Positions 46,800 to 57,779 of a DNA stretch of 64,000 bases are shown in pieces. Each line of letters opens with the position of its first letter. The stretch's first letter is position 1. The notes under the pieces are model-generated. The model was not told the DNA's origin, made no database searches, and saw only the letters and a list, made by a program, of their open reading frames with translations. The position numbers were made by a program, and so were the translations under genes. Source of the stretch: Lactuca virosa (lineage: Eukaryota > Streptophyta > Magnoliopsida > Asterales > Asteraceae); contig CAKMRJ010005745.1 in the NCBI GenBank assembly GCA_928212115.1, forward strand, positions 68,915,990 through 68,979,989, written 5' to 3'.

Positions 46800-47043
46800 A
46801 AAATAAAAGCTAGGGAGAAGAAATCATGTCCGTCACCACATCGGGTGTGGCGTGTGCCTCCTCGGTAGTCAGCTGGAAGGCTCGGCTCCTCACCACTGGA
46901 GCCTATGACTTGCCCTGTCGGCCATCAGTAATCCGCAGGGTCACTGGAGCTGGTGCCGCCACCGGCGCTGCTGCTGTCAATCTCGGGCAATCAGCCTTTT
47001 TATGGCCCTTTTGATTGCAATGAAAGCAAATCAGGTCTGATGT

Positions 47044-47751
47044 CTAGAATGTGGGAGTGGCGGCAGTACAATCCTTGCCAAAGTGCCCAACCTTGCTGCA
47101 CTTATAGTAGCCTGAAGACCCTAGTCTACACACCCCCTCGTGCGGCTTGCCGCACTTCCCGCAGCGGCTCCGGCCCTGATGGCCCTTCGACCTGACGTCG
47201 GATCCCTTGGATTTCTTCCTCGAAACCCCAGTCACCTGACCCTCCTACGCTTTCTTCTTCCGGATGTGCTCCAAATCAATCTCCCTCTCCCTCGCCCTGG
47301 CGATCATAGAATCCAGGGTCGGGCAAGCTGAGTAGCTGACATGCTCCTGGATATTAGCTTGTAACATATCATGATAGCGGGTTTTCCGCATCTCCTCGTC
47401 CCCCGGATACTGGGGCACCAACAATGCCCTCTCCCGGAACTTGGCGGTAATTTCCGCCACTGAATCAGTCGTCTGCCGCATATCGAGAAACTCCTTGGCC
47501 AGCTGCTGAAGCTCCACAGCTGGCGTGAACTCAGTCCTGAACCGGACTACAAAATCCGACCAAGTTATAGCCTCAAGAGCCGAGGCTCCCAGAGAGTCAC
47601 CAACCGACTCCCACCAGTCCCTAGCCCTGTCCCTCAAGCATCCCGCGGCATAACAGACCTTCGACCCCTCAAGGCAGAAGCTCGTCAGCTGTACGGAATC
47701 CATGTCTGCAATCCATCGTCTGGCGGCAATGGGGTCCTTAGCCCCATGGAA
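47044..47751 (-). pseudogene. TE9 gag with zinc knuckles, 5' truncated
   Basis: 47703-47245 reads as gag: CYAAGCLRDRARDWWE, then FRTEFTPAVELQQLAKEFLD, typical of the Retrotrans_gag domain. The frame extends upstream to about 47750 (GAKDPIAARRW) where it is cut by the rearrangement junction. 47235-47044 holds CGKCGKPHEGVC (a CX2CX3HX4C knuckle) and YYKCSKVGHFGKDC, a second knuckle in which the first Cys is Tyr. A stop at 47245 divides the two. Gag would package RNA; the missing N-terminus rules that out. Confidence 0.9.
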
Positions 47752-48002
47752 ATCCTAGCCTTAATATTTCATATTGGGTGTTATATTAAGGACTTTAAAT
47801 CAACTAAAATTGAATTTCTCCCATTATAGATGTCTAGTTAAGACAACTATGGTCTTCCCAAATATTTAGGAAGAAGCTTTCCTATTGAAGATGATATCCC
47901 ACATGGCAATCAATGTGAAAGATTAATCCCTTTGTTGTGCATTAGTGGGACTGGAAATCATGCTTCACTTCCTCCACCTCCTCCAATAATTCTCCTTATC
48001 CC
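47752..48002 (+). repeat. Second copy of TE8 flank (duplicated segment)
   Basis: Matches 41141-41391 over its length with a few substitutions (for example 'cacctgg' against 'cacatgg', 'attaatggg' against 'attagtggg'). It includes the TE8 gag start, which shows that a piece of TE8 was duplicated together with LTR sequence. The junction with TE9 gag is abrupt, with little or no microhomology. Confidence 0.9.
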
Positions 48003-50014
48003 TGTAACATCCCAATTTTCGAGGCTAAAAATTTCATTTTTAATTAAGTAATCATATAAAATCATTTGTCAAACATTGCTAACATTATATTAGTTCATAA
48101 AACCATTACGTCGTGTCTCAAAAGCATATCATCGGATAGTAATAATAATAATAATGATCAAAGTACAAATCCCAGAAACTCAATGCGGAAATCATGCGTG
48201 AGTGTGATGTGCCGCTACCGCGCCGGCTCCTTCTCCTTCGCTGAGGAGGTACCTGAAACAAAACTGAAAACTGTAAGCACGAAGCTTAGTGCGTTCCTCC
48301 ATCATACCACATACGATACTATAACATACTGTCAGGCATATCTGGGTGCCCGACCTACCCTGCTGAGCATACTGGGGTGCTCAACCTACCCCTGTCAGAC
48401 ATACCGGGGTGTCCGACCTACCCCTCGGTCCTAACAAGCGAACTTGGGGACTATTCCCCTCCTACTACCACTACCACATAAAATATATCATACTAGCACA
48501 TAAACATCACGGGTAGTAGCACACAAAGATGAATATCACAAAGACAATCATCCAACATAACTCCTACTGGTGGGCCGACATTGTGGCCGTAGACCCACCG
48601 CTACTGGAAGGTAACTCACCTCGTAAAGCTGAGTGTCGAATCTCACGGGAAGTAACCTCTAACAGCTGCTCCGATGACTCCCAACTATAATAATAATAAT
48701 GATGCTCAATCAGAAACCACAACACTGCTCAGGGTAAAATGACCATTTTACCCCTTGGTCCAATTAGAACATACATAAGTTCCAAATTCTAGCTTATGAA
48801 GTCCAACCCTCTTATGGCCTAATAAGGGCTCCCTAAGGGCCCACTAATTGCCCAATTTCTGAATTGGGCCTTAACCCCCAAATGGGCCCAAAAGTTCAAG
48901 TCCTAATATAATAGTTCCAAGGGGTCCAATTGTGGCCCAATTGGCCCAATACCCTAACTTCAGATTCCCAAGTCCAGAATTATACTTCCCAGTGGGCCAC
49001 TGGGCCCAAAAGTCCAGGCTCATCTCCTTAAGGCCCCAAAGACCAAAACACTCACTCTGCATGCGTACGCGCGGCGTACTTGGCATGTACGCCCAACATA
49101 CGCTGGCCTTGACCAGGTCGGGGGGTTGACCCAGTACGTGCGGCGTACCAGGGAGTACGCCCAGCGTACTGGCCAGCTTCTTTAGGACTTCATTCAGGAC
49201 TTAATCAGTTAAGTCTTTACATCCAAAATACAGATTCAGGTCCTTTAAGACTTCCTAAACCATAAAGTCACAAACTTTATGTGCTTGCATGCAAGGTTGA
49301 GGTCAAAACATGGCTTTGGTCCTTTTAACAAACTTTAAGACCCAAAATCACTTGCATGGTTGTGGCTTAACCATCAAGGTCCGATTTTTATGACTCTTAG
49401 TGCCTCTAAGAGCCCAAAAGGACAGTTCTTATGCTCTGGAACCAACAATACTCAAACACTCTCAACAATGGGGTCAAAAAGGACATAAGAACCCCCAAAT
49501 AAACAAATCTAAGCATACAATGGTCAAGTATGGAGCTTGATACCTCAAAGGAGTCAGAAATGGTGCCAAACCTCTGGATCTACAAGCTCTTGGTGGATCC
49601 TTGCTTCTTCTTCAAGCTCCTTTTTTCTTTTCTCACTAAAACAACACCAAAAACACTCTCAAATGGCTTCTAGAACACAAAGGCACACAAAGGGAGCTAG
49701 GGTTTTCGTGGTGGCTGGGTAAGAGTGAAAGGAGGCTGAACAAATAGGGGTAATGTTCTATATATAGGGAGTAAACCCTAAATTGGTTTAATGAGTTGCA
49801 CGCATACGTTGGGCGTACTCCTAGTACGCTCGGCGTACGCACCTGGCCTCCGCGGTTCATTCTCATGAGTACGATGGGCGTACATGGCTGTGTACGCCCC
49901 GCGTACGTCGCTCCCTTAGTCCACTAATGAGGCCAAAAGGTCAAGCCCAAACCAAACCCTTCCATTCTTCAATTTAAAATGTTTAATAATACCTGGAAAA
50001 TCCCGGATGCTACA
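48003..50014 (-). repeat. TE9 right LTR
   Basis: 2012 bp, TGTAACATCC to GATGCTACA, nearly identical to 41392-43409. The inverted telobox near 49770-49790 is disrupted here by a small deletion. ATCCC on both sides (47998-48002, 50015-50019) makes it look like a solo LTR in its own right. Confidence 0.93.
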
Positions 50015-50048
50015 ATCCCACAAGTTTCAGGACTTGAATAGTTCTAAG

Positions 50049-50822
50049 CTAAGCTATCAATTGCGTGCTATAGCGGTGCTATAGCGGCGCTATAGCGTTT
50101 TGCGGAGGTCGATAACCACTATTTTCAGTTTAGCGTTTTCATTTAGCGGTACCGCTATTAGCTGCGCTATTCACCGCTATTTACCGCTATTTCAATTACC
50201 GCTATAGCGGCGCTACGGGCGCTATTCCATTTCGTTCACATTTTGGGCCATTTGGTTACTTTGTCAATGAAAAACTATTTTTAATGATCTCACTACACTT
50301 TCATTTTAAAAAGCACCAACAACTACCATAATTAAAAGCATTCAAAGCAACTACATCTACCGACAAGTCTCTTTCTCATCTCTTTTTGTACCCACGACGA
50401 CTTCAGCTGCTAGCTGCTATGGTCGGACTCCACTAATGCTTTTTCTAAATCAACCCAGACATTTGAGGCTACAACTTGGGACTTAACTCCTTAAACCAAC
50501 CACGTCCTACTAATACGAGATTGAACTCGTGCAATGCAATTAAACTCTATTTGACACTTTGACACTACCTAGTTTCCATCTTACTATAATAAAAAATTAT
50601 GTTATGTTTTTATATGATTTTTTTGGTTTGATGATATTAATTCTATATAGACTTATAGTATTGATACTCAAATATATAAATTCTTTATAAAAATGATATA
50701 AAATTATAAATTATATGTAATATTAAAAAACCGCTATATCACCGCTATACCACCGCGATAACCGCAATTTCAAATAGCGGCATGTGACCGCTATTGAAAT
50801 TTTGACCGCGATAACTGCATAG
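50049..50822. mobile_element. hAT-like non-autonomous element with TAGCGG subterminal repeats
   Basis: 774 bp flanked by perfect 8-bp direct repeats GTTCTAAG (50041-50048, 50823-50830), the target size of hAT transposons. Both ends are dense in GCTATAGCGG/CCGCTATA motifs (50070-50220 and 50730-50800), in direct and inverted orientation; the middle is AT-rich and noncoding. Terminal inverted repeats are short and imperfect (CTA at both ends). It sits in TE8 gag. No transposase is present, so it would depend on an outside source. Confidence 0.85.
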
Positions 50823-50830
50823 GTTCTAAG

Positions 50831-51360
50831 TCACTCAATCCCTATTGGCAAGCAAAGACTATATGTGCTTACATCTTGGAGGTTAAGTCACATATTGGCA
50901 AGCCGGGAGAGTCGGGTGTCGAAGTCTCGAGGTAGTTGGTTGTTGACTTGGTTCTTCAGTCACTCCCTGATGACAGATCACGACATGACCCTTAGTGATC
51001 TTACCTATTTGCTTGGTGCTGCTAAATTAGCAATGATTTGGAGCATTGGTAAAGCAAATTAGATTGGAAGATCTACTTCCCAAACCTATTTGTACATTGA
51101 CAATGGTGACATTGGAAGTCCAGAAAAGCTTTCTCTTCCCAATAGAAAGGGATTGGCCATGGTCAAGTCATTTGACCGATGGTAAACAGAAAGGATAAGT
51201 CTAAGGCAATCAAGTGTACCATTTCCAAAGAGTCCATATATTTCTTTTGCCAAAAGAAGGGGCATTGGTTGCGAAGCTGCCGAATTTACCTGAAAGTTCA
51301 TAAGGATGGTAAAAGTCAAAAAGGTTTGACTTTGCTTCAGGTTAAATTCCATTATCTAAC
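50831..51360 (+). pseudogene. TE8 Copia gag remnant
   Basis: Continuing from 41391 through ATCCC and the hAT element, plus-strand fragments read AYILEVKSHIGKPGE..., then LVLQSLPDD and TDHDMTLSDLTYLLGAA, then GLAMVKSF and the zinc knuckle region YFFCQKKGHWLRSC. The knuckle lacks its first Cys (Phe at that position). Stops are frequent. The gag start is near 41219. Confidence 0.75.
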
Positions 51361-54300
51361 TCTATGAAGTCTCTTTTTGAGATTCTTAATACATGATGTA
51401 ATGTAATTACATTTTGATGTTTTGGAAGAATCAAAGGAAGCTTAAAGAAAGAGTGTGTTGATTCTGATCGCGAAGATGGATTTCGATCGCATGGTTTGAT
51501 GATCATAATTTTGAGCGGCTGCTTAAGAATTATGATATGTTGCTTAGGAATAGATAACAACATGTTTTTCATATGTATTTGCATTGTAAGGATAAGTTTT
51601 TTCCGCAAGTTTAAAATAAAAGAAAATGTTTTGATTTTATTTATTTTAAGTATCCTTACAATGACATTTGTGAAAAATTGTTGTTTATATGTTTTCATTG
51701 ATAAGCAATATTGGAAAATGGATTTGATTCTTTCATTTGTGGTAGTGTCATAATTTACCAAATAAGGAAAGATTCTCATCACCCAAGTTTCAGTTGGATA
51801 GAAACTTGGAATCATGCAACTTGTATTGTGTGATGAATGAGAATTTTCATCTTTGGGAAATTAAGACTAAGTCCTTGTTCACATGTATATGTGAGTCAAG
51901 AGAAGGACTAAAGGATCGGGTGCACTAGGTTGTGCGCTGATCAGGTTCACCACAAAGAATGATAAGATTATTCGTCATGATTTACTAAAGTTTAGTAAAT
52001 AGGGTTATACTTAAAAGTTTAAGTGTAATTTTGAAACATTGGAAAAAGTTTTCAATGTATGGCAGAACGGATGAGAAGAATCAAATAAGGCAGAAAGATA
52101 AAAGTTTCTCCAATCTGAAGAGATGGGAGAGTACTTGAGTATCATGTTTTATGATCATCTTAATGATTATGAAATCATATCACAATTAATCCTCTAGGGA
52201 CATCTTAGTGCATTCTTATGGCTAAGAATAGGAGTCGTGAATTGTTGAAATGGTTAAATCAAGAAGATGATTCATACTTCGTTCCAAAACAAGTCTTAGA
52301 GTCATACTCCAAGATTGTAACTCGAGTGGCATATCTTAAAAAAAGGTGTAAAACACATGTCAAATGTAGAGTAAAATGTTTTCTACTCTTGTACATTTGA
52401 GATTGGTAAGTTGTGATGTTTTGGATAAGACAAAGACCAACTAAGACCAATTGTGAGAAGTGTTTAACTTGATAAGAATCTGCACTAACTCTTGAATATT
52501 TGTTTTGTCAAAGAATGATTCTTGACAAAAGAGAATCTTTTATGTCAAGAGGTCAGTGGGAGTGTTTAAAAATCTTGAGATGGTTTCAAGAACTAATCAA
52601 GAGTATTGTTAATCACTAGCCCACGACTTGAGGTTTGTAACCTATCGTGTTGACATATTCTTATTTATGTGCCTATTCCAGTTAAAATTGACTATGCTTG
52701 TGAGTTCTATGAGTTCTCAATTGTTTGCATAACAATGTGGAAGCAATGGTAGGCCCTTGAGCTGCCAAGTGGCAAGAAATTAAGATTGAACAAGTTCAGT
52801 CCATATGAGTTTGGGTTTGTCACTAACCCTGTCTTGTGATTATGTTTTTTGCCAAATTCACATGGATAGGAATACATACACCATAAAAAATCTAAGTGTC
52901 ATAAGGTTTCTCTCCGATTCATGAAAATGATGGTGAGGAAACGCTTTCACTAAGTAGATTTTAAGTAGATAGCAATTGTGATATTTGCATTCTCAAAGGC
53001 ATTACCGGAGCGCGTGTGGTTAACCGGCACACTAACATGGACTTGTGAGAATGGAAAAAGGTCTAAACATTATGATTACGACATCCCTCTTCATAATGGC
53101 TTAGACACACATGTGAGCTATCTAAGGAAAGGTGTATGATTTTGATAAAGTCTTATCAAAGCAATCTTTTATCAGAAATTTGAACTTTGGCAAGAAAGTC
53201 AATAAAGTATTGATTTCTAGAAGTCCAGTTGGTTTCTGAGTACATGTCAAAGCTAGTGGGAGCATAAGTGTTGTGCTAGTAAGATAATAATCATTGCGCT
53301 AGTGGGAGCATAATTATTATGGTTAGTGTTGCAAGTTAGCAATGTTAATTATAGAAAACAAAAGGTTCAATTCACTTTGAAAAGTTGTTTTGCTATAATT
53401 AAGGGAGAGGATTTATACTTTATTCTAATTCTACAAGCTTAGATTGAGATTTTAATCAACTTTAGTCAAAGGATATATGAATGTTATGTTGGAATTGTTC
53501 AACATAAGGAAATTCTATGTATGTTGCGTTCTCAAAATTTGATTATGATTACGGCATATCTCTTCATAGTTCGAATTTTGAGAACATGGAAAATAAAAAT
53601 TTTATAGCATGAATCGGGTCCCATATGCTTCGGGTATAGGATCGATTACATGTGCTATAATAATTATCCATTCTAAATTTTCCAAATGCCTAGGGCGTTA
53701 AGAAGGAAAAAGGAATAGAACTGGATTTGACTAAAATGATTAAGTAATTGTCGAGGAAAATCTGAGGTTTGCCAAAGATTGGTTGCTCATGGACAATTGG
53801 AAGTATAGAGATAGGACCATATTGACATATTCTGAAAGGAGGCAACTCTTGTTCAGAAGTGATAGTCAAAATGGGAATATGGAATTGTCTCCATAGGTGG
53901 AAGTTATTCTTTGAATCTGTGTAAGATTAGAGAACTTAATGCAAGAAGGGTGTTCAAAGGAATGTACTTTGAATGTGAGGCTTTGTTTCCATGGAATTGC
54001 TCTCCATCGGAATACTTTGTAATGTCTGTTGCCAAGTCTTTTTGACTTGTGTGCATATTCATTGCAAGGGGATCATTGCATATAAGTTCAGAATCTAACA
54101 GATCACAGTAAATGGCAAGAGTTTGGTATTCTTACATTTACAATAAGGATTGGGATTGTGAAATGAGCATCATTGAAATATTGTCAATCGATCTGTTTCA
54201 CAAAGTAAGGATCATTAGACAAACATAGTGGGCATACTTGGAGTATGGCATAGCTATTGTTTGGACAAACATAGTGTGCATGCTTGGAGCATGGCATGAC

Positions 54301-55205
54301 TATTGTTTTAATTCAAGTATTAAGTTGATAATTCGAAACATTATACAATGAATAATGAGTAATCAATATGGTGCTTAGATAAAAGGTGTTTTTATTTACA
54401 CTCAAAGAGTTTTTGGGGCCATATAGGATTAGTATTATTCTTGTGTTTCACTTTGCATGTTTTGACTTCCAGAATAACTAGGTCATTCTTTCCGGATGAC
54501 TAAGTTATTCAAACCATCCACAGTCGGTCATATGTTGGAAATAGATATGAATCAAGACTGTCATGAAGCTGGTTTGTATATGTCCAAGGTAGTGGACATA
54601 GCAAGAGTTGCTGCAACATTCATGAGTCCTCATAAGTTCTGAGTATTGGTATTAAACCCATGCTCATTTGAATCACTTCATGGATTTTATCACGAGTGAA
54701 ACATGAGACGATAATATCTTATATTCTTCAAACCTAGAGATATGAGTTGTTGACTATGATTTGATTATACATTGATTGCACGAAAACGCATTGGTACCTC
54801 GATGTTATAAAACGTGCCTTTGTGTATGATTCAACAAGTAGTAGAATAAGCATATGAGTCGAAGTTTATCCATTCCTTTTACCTTTTAAGGGATAAAAGC
54901 GATATCCGTGGGCCCCTCGATGATTTAGTGATGACACCCCTAAGTGCTTGGCCAAGCCTGTACTGATTTGATTTGTTCAATTAGTCGGTCGTCATAAATC
55001 AGAAATCGGGAAACAACAAATGGAAAGAGAGAATGATTATAATCCATATCTCAGTTCATATGATATCTAGAATGGAGGAATATATGATCACTTATCTAAT
55101 GGACACGTCATTGATTTGTTCAGAGTTCGACAATGGCTTTTAAGAGCTACGATTTCTAGTCGGGTTATTAAGTCGTACTTGCAATAATAGTTATTAGACT
55201 TATCC
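51361..55205 (+). pseudogene. TE8 Copia pol, extensively decayed, with 3' noncoding region
   Basis: No long frame. An RT entry block is visible at about 52735-52800 (EAMVGP, then AAKWQEI), and a KASGS-type block occurs twice at 53250-53310 ('gctagtgggagcat'). No YVDD or integrase motif survives in readable form. Blocks near 52985, 53085 and 53550 repeat phrases of the leader (GTGTGGTTAACCGGCAC, 'attacgacatccctcttc'). From about 54400 the sequence is the 3' noncoding region, homologous to TE2 11698-12500. Confidence 0.6.
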
Positions 55206-55370
55206 AAGTGGGAGACTGTTGGATTAGTGTCTAAGTCCATAACTATAATTGGTATATACTTGACCTGACCCGGCATGGTCCATTTGGGTTGCATGGCATC
55301 AGGACATTTGGATAGACCTTTTGTGAGAAGAGGATGTTTGTGGCATATTAATATATTATAAGTTCTAATA
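55206..55370 (+). repeat. TE8 polypurine tract and 3' LTR start, interrupted
   Basis: Polypurine tract AAGTGGGAGAC at 55206-55216, then the LTR starting TGTTGGATTAGTGTC at 55217. It matches 38835-38985 and is cut at 55370 by TE10. The remaining 620 or so bases should follow TE10 outside the window. Confidence 0.93.
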
Positions 55371-57779
55371 TGTAACATACACGTTTTGAAATCGTGTTAT
55401 GTAATTTGAAAAGTTAATAATATTATGAAATATTATGTGAAATTGAGTGTTGAGTTCTAACAGATAGTTTTTACTAGAAATGAAGTAAAACTATGTTTAG
55501 AATCACTCACAAATTATTGGAAGTCTTATGAGATTCCAATTAAAAGCCAAATAGTGAAATTTAGCGAAAATATAAAATTTGAAATAATTAAATTTTATTA
55601 TTGAAAGTTGTAGATAATCTCGTTAGAAACACGTAGGTGAAAACCTCGTCGAAATCCGAGTTATAACGAAGAAGTTATGACTAATCGAAGATCCGCGATA
55701 AAACCGGCACGGTGCCGAATGACGTAAAAAGTGAGTTTTTGATAAACTACTTTTTAGCCTTAGTGATCTAAATGAAAGTCGTAGTATTCGTTAAACCGAG
55801 AAGTTCGATAAAAAGAACGCCAAAATCTGACTTCGTATGAGGAAGTTATGATTTTTACAAGTTTCAGCTTAGCAGTAGACAGCTAAAAACTCGAATTTTA
55901 GATCGAGTGATTTTTAGCCGACACAACCTAAACGAGAATCGAAGGTCTCGTCATTAGCAGTACAAAGGTAAAAAGTCTGACGAAAACGGACGTCGGATGA
56001 AGAAGTTATGAATTTTTAACGGATTTACCAGTCCAGGTCTGTTAAAAATAATAATATAAAAATAAAGTCAAAATTTTCCGACGAAGTCTAAACGAAAGTT
56101 GTAGAGCATATTTTCTCTACGCGTGCATAAAGAACGTCAAAAACGGAGCCCGTATGCAAAAGTTACGGATTTTAGAAGGTCGGGGCACAATTTCGAGAAA
56201 TCTCGCAAGGATAGGCTGATTTCGGGTGAGTCATCGCGCCACGTGTCGAGCCGAAGACCCAGCTGCTGATGCGTCGCCTTCTGATTCGTCTGAGCAGTGG
56301 CTCAATCCCTGTGTCCGATCCATGACTCATCCTCGCATGAACAGTACCCGTGTGTCGCTTCCGGATTCGACCAACTTCGCGACCGGTAGCCTTCCGACGC
56401 GCCTAGCACACCCGTCCGAAGCGAGGCCTCGCAGCTGCCACCTGCTTCGCTCTGCTGCTGCCGCCGTGTCGCTGCTGCTGACTCCTCCCTTCTGATCGGC
56501 CGACCCTCGCCCTATAATACAAGGATGCGAGCCTGCGATTGCCGAGGAAAATGGAGAAAATTGCCAATTTTCACCCTTCTCAATATTTTTGGTATTTTGG
56601 CTTCCCCGAAGCCCCGGGATTAATTCCAAAGCCCGAAACGCACCCCGAGATTCCCGAGAAGCCCAAAAATTTATCTTTTCGGTTTCGAAGCTCTACCTTC
56701 GCAGAGCCCGGTTTTCAAGAAAACTCCCGGTTTTCAACGACGAAGGTCATATTTAGAGCCGAAGTGCTGCCCAAATTATTATTTTGACCCCCGGTTAATT
56801 CACGGTGAGTTTAATATGTAAAAACAATTGTATGTTATGTGTTATATGTGCTATGTGCTTTTCCATGTTATCCTCTCGAGTTGTTGTATCCGCTATTTTT
56901 ATAGCATGGTTGTACCTCTGACTTGAAGTGTATGACATAGGCATCACTTGGGTATTGGTATGAACCGTTGACCATGAAGTGTATGACATAGGCATCACTT
57001 TGGCTTCGGTAGAATAATATTCCTGAGTATTTTCCCGTGTTATTTTTATTTCTGCTATTTATGATAGCAAAGCTATACCTTTGACCATGTGATCAGTTTA
57101 AGAACTCAGATTCACAGTGGTACTGGTATGTAGCCTCTGGCCATGTAGAGCATGTCCCCCAGTAAGTGAATGACTCTATTCTATGGCATTGGCAGAAGGT
57201 TAGACAGGTCGTGAAAACCTGAAATCTACCTTAATGTTAATCAGAAATTGTTTGTCTTCAGTGCCATTTGGGCCGAAGCGTTATTGATGTTTATCAAGTA
57301 TGGAAATTGTTATGTCTCAATGATTGTATATCTTTGAATCAAATCAATAATTGTTAGGGAAAACTTATCACATTATGCCTTTGTTGTTCCTTGCTCCTAT
57401 TTGCTTCTGCCATATTGGTATATATATATGGCATAACGTTATATTGTATCTATTATTGAACTCACTAAGCGTTATCGCTTACCCCTCCCAACGTTTTAAC
57501 ATAATGCAGGCAATAAGCACCCAGTATAGTTGGAAGACTTAGAATAGTTGTAAATTATTTTTTTGTATTTTGGTTAGGTTGTATAGATTTACAATATCCT
57601 GGGTAGTCATGTAAAATCTTAAAACATAGTCGGTTTGTATCCAATCTTTGTAATGACTTTATCAATGTAAAAATATTATTTTATGAATATGCATGTAGCA
57701 TGTTATGGAGTAACTATATTGTCAAGTATGAAAGTTTGGGTCTTTCAGAAATATGAAAGTATAGAAAGGGGTTCTTTCA
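55371..57779 (+). repeat. TE10 5' LTR
   Basis: 2409 bp. A degenerate module of about 160 bp, each copy containing AAGTTATGA or AAGTTACGG, recurs at about 55672, 55843, 56003 and 56159. TATA-like CTATAATACAAGG at about 56512-56524. A 'gaagtgtatgacataggcat' phrase occurs twice at about 56924 and 56977. Intact relative to the right LTR, which has a 167-bp deletion. Confidence 0.93.

Larger units (their letters stand above)
41392..50014 (-). mobile_element. TE9: rearranged Tekay-like Gypsy (chromovirus) element
   Basis: Two near-identical LTRs (41392-43409 and 48003-50014) with a minus-strand gag-pol between, inserted in TE8 with ATCCC at 41387-41391 and 50015-50019. It is not a simple element: the gag end is cut at about 47751 and followed by a second copy of the TE8 flank (47752-48002, equal to 41141-41391), so ATCCC occurs a third time before the right LTR (47998-48002). 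Domain order gag, zinc knuckle, protease, RT, RNase H, integrase, chromodomain-type C-terminus is that of Ty3/Gypsy chromoviruses; LTRs of 2 kb and the C-terminal block fit the Tekay/Del clade. Confidence 0.9.

Noticed and set aside
51342..51815. 157-codon minus-strand frame
   Set aside because: Antisense to decayed Copia gag-pol of TE8, low complexity and Ile/Lys-rich; no domain.
56226..56629. Opposite-strand frames of 89 and 100 codons, repeated at 62498-62848
   Set aside because: GC-rich U3/R part of the TE10 LTR; the frames change with the LTR deletion, so they are not maintained.
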